NCBI GenBank assembly: GCA_019636625.1
Contig: JAHBXE010000002.1
Coordinates: 124,001-188,000 of the forward strand
Source: Phycisphaeraceae bacterium
Lineage (GTDB): Bacteria > Planctomycetota > Phycisphaerae > Phycisphaerales > UBA1924
Length of the DNA stretch: 64,000 nucleotides
Direction: 5' to 3'
Under the pieces are notes generated by a model. That model was not told the origin of the DNA and did no database searches. It saw nothing but the letters and a program-made list of their open reading frames with translations. A program made the position numbers and the translations under genes. Of this stretch, positions 17,827 to 25,519 are shown one piece after another. Each line of letters starts with the position of its first letter. Within the stretch, counting starts at the first letter, position 1.

Positions 17827-19026
17827 TCATCGAGACATCAGCGAGACGAGTTCCTCGACGCCCCTTTCCAGCGTCTTCTCTTCTACGGCGTAACTGAGGC
17901 GGAAGTGCGTGTCCCGCGAGGAGAATGCGCAGCCCGGTACCACGAGCACGCGTCTTGCCTTGGCGGCATCCTTGAACTCGCTGGCGGTCATACCTATGCG
18001 TTCGGGCACCTTGGCAAAGGCGTAGAACGCGCCGCCTGGATGCGGCACCTCCGTCACCTTTGATAGACGCTCGACCACCATGTCCCGCCGCTTCTGGTAG
18101 GCCGCGATCTGCGGGCTCATGTCCACATCCAGCGCCGCGGCGGCCCCCGACTGCAAGGGCGTGGGCGCACAGATGTAGATGTGCTGCTGGAGCTTGACCA
18201 TCGTATCGATGAGTTTGGGCGGTCCGGCGGCGTAGCCCATCCGCCAGCCGGTGAAGCCGTAGGTCTTGCCGAAGCCGCGGATCAGCAGGCAGTCTTCGGC
18301 CGCCCCGGGCAAGCGGCAGGGGCTGGGGCACGCGGTTCGTCTGCCGGCGGCCATCGTCACGGGCGCCCGGGCCTCGCTGTACGTGAACTCGTCGTAGATT
18401 TCATCGCTGATGAGCAGCACGCCGCGCCGGCGGCAGAGGTCGAGCAGATCGGCGCACTCCTGCTGGGTGGAGACGACGCCGCAGGGGTTGCTGGGGCTGT
18501 TGAAGACGACGGCCTTGGTGCGTGGCGTGAGGACGCGCTCGACGCGCTCGGCGGTCATGCGGAAGTCGGGGTAGGTGTCGCAGGGGACGGCCTTGGCGCC
18601 GCAGAGTTCGCCCAGCCGCGGGTACAGGACGAAGTAGGGATCGGGGATCACGATCTCATCGCCGGCGTCGAGCAAGGCCAGCGCGGCGAGGATCAGGCCT
18701 CCCGAGGTTCCACCGGTCACCATCAGGCCGGATTGACCCGGCTTGCCCCGGGCGGTGGGGGAGACATCCCAGCCGACATCGTCGCGGAGGCGCGAGGCGA
18801 GTTTGTGCAGCAGGGGGTCGATGCCGCGGTTGGAGGAATAGCCGTTCTTGTCGTTCTGGATCGCCTCGATGGCGGCCCGCTTGGCGGCGTCTGGGATTGG
18901 GAAGTCGGGCTGGCCGAGGGTGAGGTTGATGGGGTCCTGAACGTCCCTCGCTTCTTCAAAGACGCGACGGATGACGGACTCCTGCACGGCGCTTGAACGC
19001 GCACTCAACAACCGATTGAGATCCAT
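17827..19026 (-). CDS. Class I/II pyridoxal-phosphate aminotransferase
   Basis: The 399-residue enzyme is a fold-type I aminotransferase of the aspartate-aminotransferase group. Visible motifs are LGQPDFPIP near the N-terminus, TGGTSGGL, NSPSNPCG, SDEIYDEF, and the PLP-lysine site GFGKTYGFTGWRMGY (Lys near residue 250), with a C-terminal FRLSYA containing the carboxylate-binding arginine. It transfers amino groups between an amino acid and a 2-oxo acid; the exact amino acid cannot be read from sequence. A TAGACT hexamer lies 6 nt before the ATG. It stands alone on the minus strand. Confidence 0.88.
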   Translation of the reverse strand: MDLNRLLSARSSAVQESVIRRVFEEARDVQDPINLTLGQPDFPIPDAAKRAAIEAIQNDKNGYSSNRGIDPLLHKLASRLRDDVGWDVSPTARGKPGQSGLMVTGGTSGGLILAALALLDAGDEIVIPDPYFVLYPRLGELCGAKAVPCDTYPDFRMTAERVERVLTPRTKAVVFNSPSNPCGVVSTQQECADLLDLCRRRGVLLISDEIYDEFTYSEARAPVTMAAGRRTACPSPCRLPGAAEDCLLIRGFGKTYGFTGWRMGYAAGPPKLIDTMVKLQQHIYICAPTPLQSGAAAALDVDMSPQIAAYQKRRDMVVERLSKVTEVPHPGGAFYAFAKVPERIGMTASEFKDAAKARRVLVVPGCAFSSRDTHFRLSYAVEEKTLERGVEELVSLMSR

Positions 19027-19032
19027 GGGGCG

Positions 19033-19038
19033 AGTCTA
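19033..19038 (-). promoter_or_regulatory. Candidate -10 element of the aminotransferase gene (leaderless)
   Basis: TAGACT on the minus strand ends 6 nt before the ATG at 19026, without a ribosome binding site. Confidence 0.45.
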
Positions 19039-19109
19039 CGGCGCAAAGCAACGCAGCGGCGGAGCTTGCTCCGTCGCTGCTCGGGTGAACGTTGACAATC
19101 GCGCTGCGA

Positions 19110-19280
19110 TCAGCCCTTGGGGACGAGCGTCTTGGGGAGTCCCAGCGGCTTGCTCTTCTTCGGGTCCTTGGGATCGAACTTCTTGTCTTCGATCATCTTG
19201 GCAATGCGCTCGCCGCGGGTCAGGACGCTGCGCTTGCTGGAGATACCGCCGCTGGTCTTGAGTGAACGATCAAGGCTCAT
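19110..19280 (-). CDS. PVC-group small basic protein
   Basis: This is a 56-residue, lysine-rich protein beginning MSLDRSLK and containing RSVLTRGERI and a C-terminal GLPKTLVPK. The pattern MSLDRSL-x(n)-RxVLTRxERI-x(n)-GLPK matches the small basic protein family known from chlamydiae, verrucomicrobia and planctomycetes (the TIGR04137-type family). Its role is not established; the basic charge and conservation suggest RNA or ribosome association, which is inference. It is a good lineage marker. It lies between the aminotransferase and a membrane protein gene, all on the minus strand. Confidence 0.85.
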   Translation of the reverse strand: MSLDRSLKTSGGISSKRSVLTRGERIAKMIEDKKFDPKDPKKSKPLGLPKTLVPKG

Positions 19281-19323
19281 GTGAATCCCACCTTTGTCTC
19301 GAATGCCGCGGGTTCCACCGATC

Positions 19324-20139
19324 CTAGCCCGCGAACTTTTTCCAGTACCCTTGCGAGAAGTCCGTCTGTCCCTTGTGCTCGCGCTGCCAGACCTTGCCGA
19401 GGTTGGCGGCCTTGTTGACGACTTCGGCCCGGGCGGGGTACAGGGTGCCCTTCTTGTATTCGTCGGAAGTGAGGCCCTTGGTCGCGAACACGATGTACGA
19501 GCCGCGATTGTTGGAGCCTGAAGCGGCCTTATCAACCGCCGCGGCGGAGGGGAGGCCGCCCTGATTCAGGAAGGCCACCATGCGGTCGGCGGTGTCCTTG
19601 TCGAGGCCCGCGGCGAGCAGGTAGTAGTTCATACCTGGGACGCGGGGGTCCGCGGTGGTTATCGGGGGCTGCTCGCGGGGCTGAGGCGAAGGGCGGTCTG
19701 GAACGGGGCGGACTTCGGGGGCCTGCGGCGGGCTTTGGACGAGGTTCGGATTGAGGGGAATGGATTCAGGGGTAACAGCGGGGCTGAGGTCGCGTTTGAC
19801 GCGGTCTTCGCCGCGGCGGCTGCCGAGGGAGTAGGCGATGGCCCACGTGATGGCGAGAATGACGACGGCCGCGCCGGCGATGATGAGGATGGTGCTGGTG
19901 CGAACGGTGAGGTTCTCACCGGGCTTGAGCCATGAGCGTTTGCCCGTCCAAGCGGCCCAGGCCTTGTCCGACTTTGAATCGGTGGACGTGGGAACCGGGG
20001 GTTCGGGAGTCGCGGCGGGCTGGGGCTTGGGTGTGACGCGGACGAGAGGTTTGGGAGAGCCGGTCGATCGCGCAGGGATGGTGGGAGAGCCTGTGCTCCC
20101 GCGGATCAGCTCGAACAGGGCCGGGCCGGGCCTGGGCAT
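19324..20139 (-). CDS. Single-pass membrane protein, SPOR-like C-terminus
   Basis: The 271-residue product has a proline-rich cytoplasmic N-terminus (1-80), one membrane helix (about 83-105, TILIIAGAAVVILAITWAI), a proline-rich linker, and a folded C-terminal part (about 165-271, from GMNYYLLA) whose layout resembles a SPOR-type peptidoglycan-binding domain. It is probably an envelope protein; the SPOR comparison is tentative. It is divergent from nuoI with 47 bp between start codons. TACAAT lies 5 nt before the ATG. Confidence 0.7.
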   Translation of the reverse strand: MPRPGPALFELIRGSTGSPTIPARSTGSPKPLVRVTPKPQPAATPEPPVPTSTDSKSDKAWAAWTGKRSWLKPGENLTVRTSTILIIAGAAVVILAITWAIAYSLGSRRGEDRVKRDLSPAVTPESIPLNPNLVQSPPQAPEVRPVPDRPSPQPREQPPITTADPRVPGMNYYLLAAGLDKDTADRMVAFLNQGGLPSAAAVDKAASGSNNRGSYIVFATKGLTSDEYKKGTLYPARAEVVNKAANLGKVWQREHKGQTDFSQGYWKKFAG

Positions 20140-20144
20140 GCCCC

Positions 20145-20150
20145 ATTGTA
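20145..20150 (-). promoter_or_regulatory. Candidate -10 element of the SPOR-like gene (leaderless)
   Basis: TACAAT on the minus strand ends 5 nt before the ATG at 20139; it shares a 47-bp divergent region with the nuoI promoter. Confidence 0.5.
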
Positions 20151-20174
20151 TCGACCGGCGGCCATCGTCGCCGC

Positions 20175-20180
20175 TACACT
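20175..20180 (+). promoter_or_regulatory. Candidate -10 element of nuoI (leaderless)
   Basis: TACACT ends 6 nt before the ATG at 20187; no Shine-Dalgarno sequence is present. Confidence 0.5.
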
Positions 20181-20186
20181 GGCCCC

Positions 20187-20732
20187 ATGGCCATCCGCGA
20201 TGAGGACATCCTCAAGATCGACCCCCCGCCCATGAACCGCCTGGAGGGGGTGTACCTGCCCGAAGTTATCAAGGGGTTCGGCACCACGATGAGGCACTTT
20301 TTCACCTCATTTGGCCAGGGGCGGACAAGCCGGACCATCCAGTACCCGGAGCAGCGGCGGGAGCACTTCAAGCCGGAGGATGGGGGGATCGAGCCCAGCA
20401 ACTTCCGGGGGGTCCACAGGCTGAACCGGGATGAGGCGGGGCGGGTCAAGTGCGTGGCGTGCATGATGTGCCCGACAATCTGCCCGGCCAAGTGCATTCA
20501 TATCGAGGCCGCGGAGTCGCCGTGGGACGATCGGGAGAAGTATCCGCGCAAGTTTGAGATTGATGAGCTGCGGTGCATCTTCTGCGGCATGTGCGAAGAG
20601 GCGTGCCCGGTGGACGCCATCGAACTGACGACGGAGTACGACGTGGTCGGGCTGTCGCGGGCGGAGATGGTGTTCGACAAGGAAAAGCTCCTCAACGTGT
20701 ACGATGTGACGATCAACAAGAAGCCGATGTGA
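20187..20732 (+). CDS. nuoI: NADH-quinone oxidoreductase subunit I (two 4Fe-4S clusters)
   Basis: The 181-residue protein carries two ferredoxin motifs, CVACMMCPTICP and CIFCGMCEEACP, each with the CxxCxxCxxxCP spacing that holds a 4Fe-4S cluster. The flanking layout (LPEVIKGFGTTMRHFF at the N-terminus and AIELTTEYD after the second motif) is that of NuoI, the hydrophilic-arm subunit that passes electrons toward quinone in complex I. No other nuo gene is nearby, so it is either an orphan or an isolated member of a dispersed complex. Its last 20 nt overlap the convergent aspartokinase-homoserine dehydrogenase gene. Confidence 0.88.
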   Translation: MAIRDEDILKIDPPPMNRLEGVYLPEVIKGFGTTMRHFFTSFGQGRTSRTIQYPEQRREHFKPEDGGIEPSNFRGVHRLNRDEAGRVKCVACMMCPTICPAKCIHIEAAESPWDDREKYPRKFEIDELRCIFCGMCEEACPVDAIELTTEYDVVGLSRAEMVFDKEKLLNVYDVTINKKPM

Positions 20733-22605
20733 TTGCGGGGCGGTTCGATCGCGCGAGGTCGAGCAGGTCGGCGATCACAGATTCGGTCGTGGGGTAGCGG
20801 CCGGCGCCCTTTCCGGTCAGTGTGTGTTGACAACCGTCCGCGGTGGTGAAGACCGCGGTGTTGTGCTCGCGCACGCACCGGGCGAGGGGGGAACTCGGAG
20901 GGGGAACCTCGGGGATGATCTGGAGGAACACGGCATCGCGCGTGTGTTCGAGCCGCGCGATCTGGCGCGTGCCTGGGGCCGGGTTCGGGGGAAGCGGGAC
21001 CACGGCGGCGCGGACGGGAAGATCGGGCCAGAGATCCTGCGCGATGACGGTCAGTTTGTCGAGGGCATCCTGTCCGGAGAGGTCGCGTGTGGGGTCGGCT
21101 TCGGTCAGGCCACGTGATTGTGTCTCGGCAAGGGCCTCGGCGAAGGTGATCCCTTGCTGGATGCGAGAGAGGATGTAGTTGGTCGCGCCGTTGAGGATGG
21201 CTTCGAGGGATGAGACTCCCTTGGCTTCGTGGAGGCGGCGTGCGGTTTCGAGGATGGGGAGGGCGCCGCCGACGGCGGCGGAGTAGAGAAGCTGCACACC
21301 GGCCGCGGCGGCGAGCGACCGGAGCTCATCGCCGTGCCTGGCGATGACGGCCTTGTTGGCGGTGATGACGTGCTTGCCGCTGGCAAGGGATTGCTTGATC
21401 AGTTCGTAGGCGGGATTGAGACCGCCGAAGAGCTCGATCACGAGATCGGCATCGGTGGCGATCGCGGCGAAGGGGTCAGTGGTGAGGAGGTGGCGAGGAA
21501 GGCCGTCCCTGGTGTGTTTCTCGAGTGTGCGAACGGCGACGGACGTGAGGGTGAACGTGTCGGGGAAGCGGCGGATGGCGCGGGCGACGCCGGCGCCGAC
21601 GGTGCCGTGGCCGAGAAGCGCGATGCGGAGACCGGGAGTGGTGAAGGGAGGGTCGGACTTCAGGAGTGCTGTGGCGGGGCCGATGCGCGTGGCGTGATCG
21701 GAAAGGGGAGCGCCGACTTCGAACTCGATCTGATTCTCGCGGGCGAACGTGGCGGTGCGGGGTTGGACGACTTTGGAGTTGAGGGAGTCGAGGTCGGCGA
21801 AGGAGAGGGACTGGTAGCGGCGCGGCGATGGGGATGCCCGTCCTTCGGCCCGCGCCCTCACGGAGGGCGCGTTGGGATCGGTCTCGTAGATGCCAGGCAC
21901 ATCTTTGATGAGACGGCAGGGCGCACGCAGTTCGCGGGCCAGGAAGAGGGCAGTGAGGTCGCTGCCGCCGCGGCCGAGGAGGACGGGGTTGCCAAGGTCA
22001 TCTCGCGCGATGAAGCCGGGGATGATGAGGATGGGGTGGTTGTTGAGCGCGGCGTGAATGGTGGACGTGTTGACGGACGTGGGGGAAGCGTCGAGGGCCG
22101 GGCCGGCGGCGCGGAGGTGGATCTGCGCGGGGTCGAGCGTGCGTGCAGGAAGTCCCGATCGTTCGCAGGCGAGGGTGAGAAGGGCGGCGGAGGTGAGTTC
22201 GCCCGTGGAGAGAAGGGAGGCAAGAGCCGCGTCCGACGGCGCATCGGTGAATCGGCGTGCGCGGGAAAGGAGGCGGTCGGTCGTTCCATGCTGAGCCGAG
22301 ACCACGGCGATTACTCTGCGGCCGGCGCGGAAGTGACGGTAGATTTCGTGGACGGCGAGGGAGAGGTCGGCGTCGCCGGTGAGGATGGAGCCGCCGAGTT
22401 TCAGGATGATGAGGGTGGGGGAGTTCGTTGCGGGGGATGTACTGTGGTTGTCGGAGCGCTCCTCAGTCCTTGGGGGCGCCGTTATGTCCTGGCACGCGAT
22501 CCACGGATCACGCTGTGCTCCACCCGTGGGGCGATCCCATTGTCCCGTTGAGGCGAGGAGAGAGCCGGGAGATTCGGCAACCACGCGTGCTTCGGTGTCA
22601 GACAC
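20713..22605 (-). CDS. Aspartokinase-homoserine dehydrogenase fusion without ACT domains
   Basis: The 630-residue bifunctional enzyme phosphorylates aspartate and reduces aspartate semialdehyde to homoserine. The kinase half (about 40-285) shows KLGGSIL, GRGGSDLTALFLA and KDVPGIYETDP. The dehydrogenase half (about 300-630) shows GHGTVGAGVA, TANKAVIA, NGATNYILSRI and EADPTRDLSGQDALDKL. The kinase passes almost directly into the dehydrogenase, so the ACT regulatory domains of ThrA/MetL (about 820 residues) are missing. GTG at 22605 is the start: it overlaps the metB stop by 8 nt and GGAGGTGG lies just upstream, giving translational coupling. A longer reading frame to 22812 would overlap metB and is rejected. 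Together with metB this mirrors the metBL operon of enterobacteria. Confidence 0.9.
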   Translation of the reverse strand: MSDTEARVVAESPGSLLASTGQWDRPTGGAQRDPWIACQDITAPPRTEERSDNHSTSPATNSPTLIILKLGGSILTGDADLSLAVHEIYRHFRAGRRVIAVVSAQHGTTDRLLSRARRFTDAPSDAALASLLSTGELTSAALLTLACERSGLPARTLDPAQIHLRAAGPALDASPTSVNTSTIHAALNNHPILIIPGFIARDDLGNPVLLGRGGSDLTALFLARELRAPCRLIKDVPGIYETDPNAPSVRARAEGRASPSPRRYQSLSFADLDSLNSKVVQPRTATFARENQIEFEVGAPLSDHATRIGPATALLKSDPPFTTPGLRIALLGHGTVGAGVARAIRRFPDTFTLTSVAVRTLEKHTRDGLPRHLLTTDPFAAIATDADLVIELFGGLNPAYELIKQSLASGKHVITANKAVIARHGDELRSLAAAAGVQLLYSAAVGGALPILETARRLHEAKGVSSLEAILNGATNYILSRIQQGITFAEALAETQSRGLTEADPTRDLSGQDALDKLTVIAQDLWPDLPVRAAVVPLPPNPAPGTRQIARLEHTRDAVFLQIIPEVPPPSSPLARCVREHNTAVFTTADGCQHTLTGKGAGRYPTTESVIADLLDLARSNRPAITSASC

Positions 22606-23896
22606 GGGCCACCTCCTCGCGGCGGAGCAACGGGCGGCCGCCTTGGTCATTCGCGGCACACGACAGGCTCTGGTTGACGGTCTGAGCGTCGGTGGCACGG
22701 GCGATTGCCCGGGTGAGGTCGGCGAGGATGTCCCTGGGATTCTCGAGTCCGACGGAGAGGCGGATGAGGCCGTCGGTGATGCCGGCGGCGCGGCGCTGCT
22801 CCGGCGGAACATCGGCGTGGGTCATCGTCGCCGGGTGCGTGACGAGTGTTTCGACGGATCCGACGTGCTCGACGAGTTGGCAGAGCCTGAGGTGTTTCAG
22901 GAACTCGCGGCCGGTTTCGATTCCGCCTTCGAGTTCAAAGGAGATCACTCCGCCGTGAAAGGTCCGGCCCTCGGCGTCGGTGTGTTGCCGCTGGGCGAGG
23001 TCGCGCTGGGGGAAGGAATCGAGGCCGGGGTAGTTGACGCGCTTGACGGCGGGGTTCTTCTGAAGCGCGAGGGCGATGAGGAGGGCATTCTCTGAGTGCT
23101 GGCGGATGCGCAGGGGCAGGGTTTTCAGGCCGCGGCTGGTGAGCCAGGCTTGGAACGGGGTCTGGATCGCACCGGTGGCCTTGCGGATGAAACGGAGTCT
23201 TTCGAGGAAGGCGGTGTCACGCGAGGTGACCGCGCCTCCGAGGGCGGTGGAGTGCCCCTCGATGTGCTTGGTGGTGGAGACGATGCAGATGTCGGCACCG
23301 AGATCGAGCGGGCGCTGGATGACGGGGGTGAGGAACGTGTTGTCCACGATCAGCGCGATGGCGCGCGGCTTGGTGATGGCGGCGATCGCGGCGATGTCGG
23401 CCAGCTCGAGGGTGGGGTTGGTGGGGGACTCGATCAGGACGAGTTTGGTGTTGGGCTGGATGGCTCGTTCGATGGAGCGAGGATCGGCTGTGTCGACGAA
23501 GTCGGCCTCGATGCCGAGGTTCGAGAGGACCTGGCGGAAGAGGCGGACGGTGCCGCCGTAGACGCCGCGGCCGATGATGGCGTGATCGCCCTGTTTGAGG
23601 AGTGTGAGAAAGACGGCGGTTTCGGCGGCGAGGCCGGTGGAGAAGGCGACGGCGGGCGGGGCGGACTCGAGGGCGCCGAGTTCGTGTTCGAGGGCGGAGA
23701 CGGTGGGATTGGATACGCGGGAATAGGCGTGTGGGCCGCCGGTCAGGAAGGTTGTGGATTGGACCAGGGGGGTGATGAGGGCGGAGGCGAAGTCTTCATC
23801 GGGGTGCCCGCCGTGGAGGGCGACCGTTTCGATGGAGAGGCCCGGCGCTCGGGCTTCCGAGGATTCGCCTGGATACGAGTTGGAAAATGCTGACAT
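22598..23896 (-). CDS. metB: Trans-sulfuration PLP enzyme (cystathionine gamma-synthase type)
   Basis: The 432-residue enzyme belongs to the Cys/Met-metabolism PLP family. Motifs are SRVSNPTVSALE, a PLP-lysine in STTKHIEGHSTALGG (Lys near residue 211), and the late NYPGLDSFP segment. It likely joins an activated homoserine to cysteine or sulfide on the way to methionine; gamma-synthase, beta-lyase and O-acylhomoserine sulfhydrylase cannot be separated from sequence alone. The ATG at 23896 follows AAAGGA. The SAM riboswitch upstream and the homoserine-forming enzyme downstream support a biosynthetic role; the symbol is given in that sense. Confidence 0.82.
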   Translation of the reverse strand: MSAFSNSYPGESSEARAPGLSIETVALHGGHPDEDFASALITPLVQSTTFLTGGPHAYSRVSNPTVSALEHELGALESAPPAVAFSTGLAAETAVFLTLLKQGDHAIIGRGVYGGTVRLFRQVLSNLGIEADFVDTADPRSIERAIQPNTKLVLIESPTNPTLELADIAAIAAITKPRAIALIVDNTFLTPVIQRPLDLGADICIVSTTKHIEGHSTALGGAVTSRDTAFLERLRFIRKATGAIQTPFQAWLTSRGLKTLPLRIRQHSENALLIALALQKNPAVKRVNYPGLDSFPQRDLAQRQHTDAEGRTFHGGVISFELEGGIETGREFLKHLRLCQLVEHVGSVETLVTHPATMTHADVPPEQRRAAGITDGLIRLSVGLENPRDILADLTRAIARATDAQTVNQSLSCAANDQGGRPLLRREEVARV

Positions 23897-24009
23897 CGCC
23901 GCGGTTCCTTTCGCGGCATCAGTCGCAGGCTGCGTGTAGGTGCGGGAAGGCGACCATCGCCTTCCATTTGTCGAATCGAGGGTCTCGTCGGAACGAGGCT
24001 CGTTCGACC

Positions 24010-24106
24010 GCATCGGTTCCCACGCTGGGAGCCTCGGCACCGCGACGATTGGAGAATCGTTCGGTTGCCGCCCGGTGGCACTCGCCAGCCGGGACTCTTG
24101 ATGCAC
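24010..24106 (-). promoter_or_regulatory. SAM riboswitch (SAM-I clan) upstream of metB
   Basis: The minus strand folds into the four-way junction of SAM-I-clan aptamers. P1 pairs GCATC (24104-24100) with GATGC (24014-24010). P2 pairs CCCGG (24093-24089) with CCGGG (24075-24071), extended by TGGC/GCCA. P3 pairs ACGATT with AATCGT (24060-24045). P4 pairs TCCCA with TGGGA (24030-24018). The core strands CGGCAACC (24070-24063) and GGTGCC (24041-24036) are the hallmark SAM-contacting segments. P2 lacks an obvious kink-turn, so it may be the SAM-I/IV variant. Downstream, a perfect 9-bp hairpin (23945-23965) and a hairpin holding the metB ribosome binding site in its loop (23898-23917) may form the expression platform. 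SAM binding should lower metB and aspartokinase-homoserine dehydrogenase expression. Confidence 0.85.
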
Positions 24107-24115
24107 GTCGGGGGG

Positions 24116-24143
24116 AGCGTAGCGGGGAGCCGGGAGGAGTCAA
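24116..24143 (-). promoter_or_regulatory. Sigma-70-type promoter of the riboswitch-metB operon
   Basis: On the minus strand TTGACT (24143-24138) and TACGCT (24121-24116) are separated by 16 nt. Transcription would start near 24109, just before the riboswitch P1 helix. The region further upstream (24150-24223) is low-complexity with GGTGAAC/GGGTAAAC-like repeats and no gene. Confidence 0.65.
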
Positions 24144-24223
24144 GTGGGTGGGCGAAGCGCGGAGGCGTGAGTGGGTGAACAGGTGAAGAGGTGGATCGTG
24201 AACGGGTAAACGGGTGACAAGGT

Positions 24224-25366
24224 TCAGGAGCCCTTGCCGGCGGCGCGGACTCGGTGAACAAGGGTCTGCGCTTTGACCTCGACGCCCTTGAGGGCGCTGT
24301 CGAGGGCGCTCTGGTTGGGGGCGAAGGCCATCGCGGTCTGCACGGCGACCATTTCCGCCTTGACCAGTTCGGCGAGAGAGTAGGTCATGCTCCGCATGCC
24401 TTCGTGGATGCTGGCGTTGATGATGGAGGGGATGTCTTCATCGAAGCCGTCGCGGATTTTCTCGCGGACGATGGCGGTGTTGAGCAGGACCTCCGTGGCG
24501 GGGACCATGCCGACGCCGACTTCCGGGAGCGCGGGGAGCAGCCGCTGGGCGCAGACGGCGCGCATGCTCGTCGCCAGGGCGCTGCGGATGAAGCCGTGCT
24601 CCTCCTTCGGGAAGAACTCGAGGATGCGGTTGAAGCTCTGCATTGTGTCAGCCGTGTGGAGCGAGCCGAAGACGAGGTGGCCTGTTTCCGCGGCCTGGAT
24701 TGCGGCGAGCACGGTGTCGTGGTCGCGCATTTCGCCGATGAAAATGACGTCGGGATCCTGGCGCACGATCGAGCGGAGCGCCTGGGGATAGCCGGGGACG
24801 TCGATCCCGATTTCGCGCTGGCTGACGATGCTCCTGGCCCGGCTGAAGCGGTACTCGACGGGGTCTTCGATCGTGATGATGTTGCAGGCTTCCTTCTTGT
24901 TGATGTGCTCGATCATCGCGGCGAGCGTGGTGGACTTGCCTGAGCCGGTGACGCCGCAGACAAGGACAAGGCCCTCGTTGGTCTTTTCCACGATGTCGTT
25001 GTAGATGGGCGGGAGGTGGAGGGCCTCGTAGGTGGGGATGTCGCTCTTGACGCGCCGGATGGCGGCGTTGATGTGGCCGCCGGAGCGGTAGACATTGCAG
25101 CGGAAACGGTCGTCCTTGACGAACGTGGCGAAGTCGACGCCGCCCTCGCTCTCGAAGCGGGCGCGGAGTTTTTCGGGGAAGATCGGGTCAACGATGTGGT
25201 CGGCCTCGTCTTCGGTCAGGGGGTCGCCCTGCACGGGGCGGAGGATGCCGTTGACCCGGTAGGTGGGGGGGATGCCGACCTTGATGTGAAGGTCCGAGGC
25301 ACCGAGCCTGCCCATCGCTTCGAGGAGACGGTGGATCGTGAACGCGCCGCCGACGGAATCGGGCAT
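24224..25366 (-). CDS. pilT: Type IV pilus retraction-type ATPase
   Basis: The 380-residue protein is a secretion-superfamily ATPase of the PilT class. It has an N-terminal PAS-like domain (SDLHIKVGIPPTYRVNG), Walker A GVTGSGKST near residue 145, an Asp box ITIEDPVEY, Walker B GEMRD and a His box ETGHLVFGSLHT. PilT disassembles pilin to retract the pilus and drives twitching. The ATG at 25366 is chosen because GGAGGTG lies just before it; upstream in-frame sequence lacks homology. No other pilus gene is in the window. The C-terminus (about 345-380) is longer and more helical than usual. Confidence 0.88.
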   Translation of the reverse strand: MPDSVGGAFTIHRLLEAMGRLGASDLHIKVGIPPTYRVNGILRPVQGDPLTEDEADHIVDPIFPEKLRARFESEGGVDFATFVKDDRFRCNVYRSGGHINAAIRRVKSDIPTYEALHLPPIYNDIVEKTNEGLVLVCGVTGSGKSTTLAAMIEHINKKEACNIITIEDPVEYRFSRARSIVSQREIGIDVPGYPQALRSIVRQDPDVIFIGEMRDHDTVLAAIQAAETGHLVFGSLHTADTMQSFNRILEFFPKEEHGFIRSALATSMRAVCAQRLLPALPEVGVGMVPATEVLLNTAIVREKIRDGFDEDIPSIINASIHEGMRSMTYSLAELVKAEMVAVQTAMAFAPNQSALDSALKGVEVKAQTLVHRVRAAGKGS

Positions 25367-25519
25367 GGTGCACCTCCCGGGATGTCTGCGCCGATCGGCT
25401 CGTTCTGCATCAAGGCGGGCCAAACCGGCGCCGAGGCAGGAACTACAACTCCCCACGAACGCAGGGGTCGCATCATGATACCACCTTCCGCGCGAACGGA
25501 TGCACACGGAAAGGCGTCG

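Noticed and set aside
22606-22812. Longer N-terminus for the aspartokinase-homoserine dehydrogenase
   Set aside because: It lies inside metB and has no homology; the GTG at 22605 has a strong ribosome binding site and coupling overlap.
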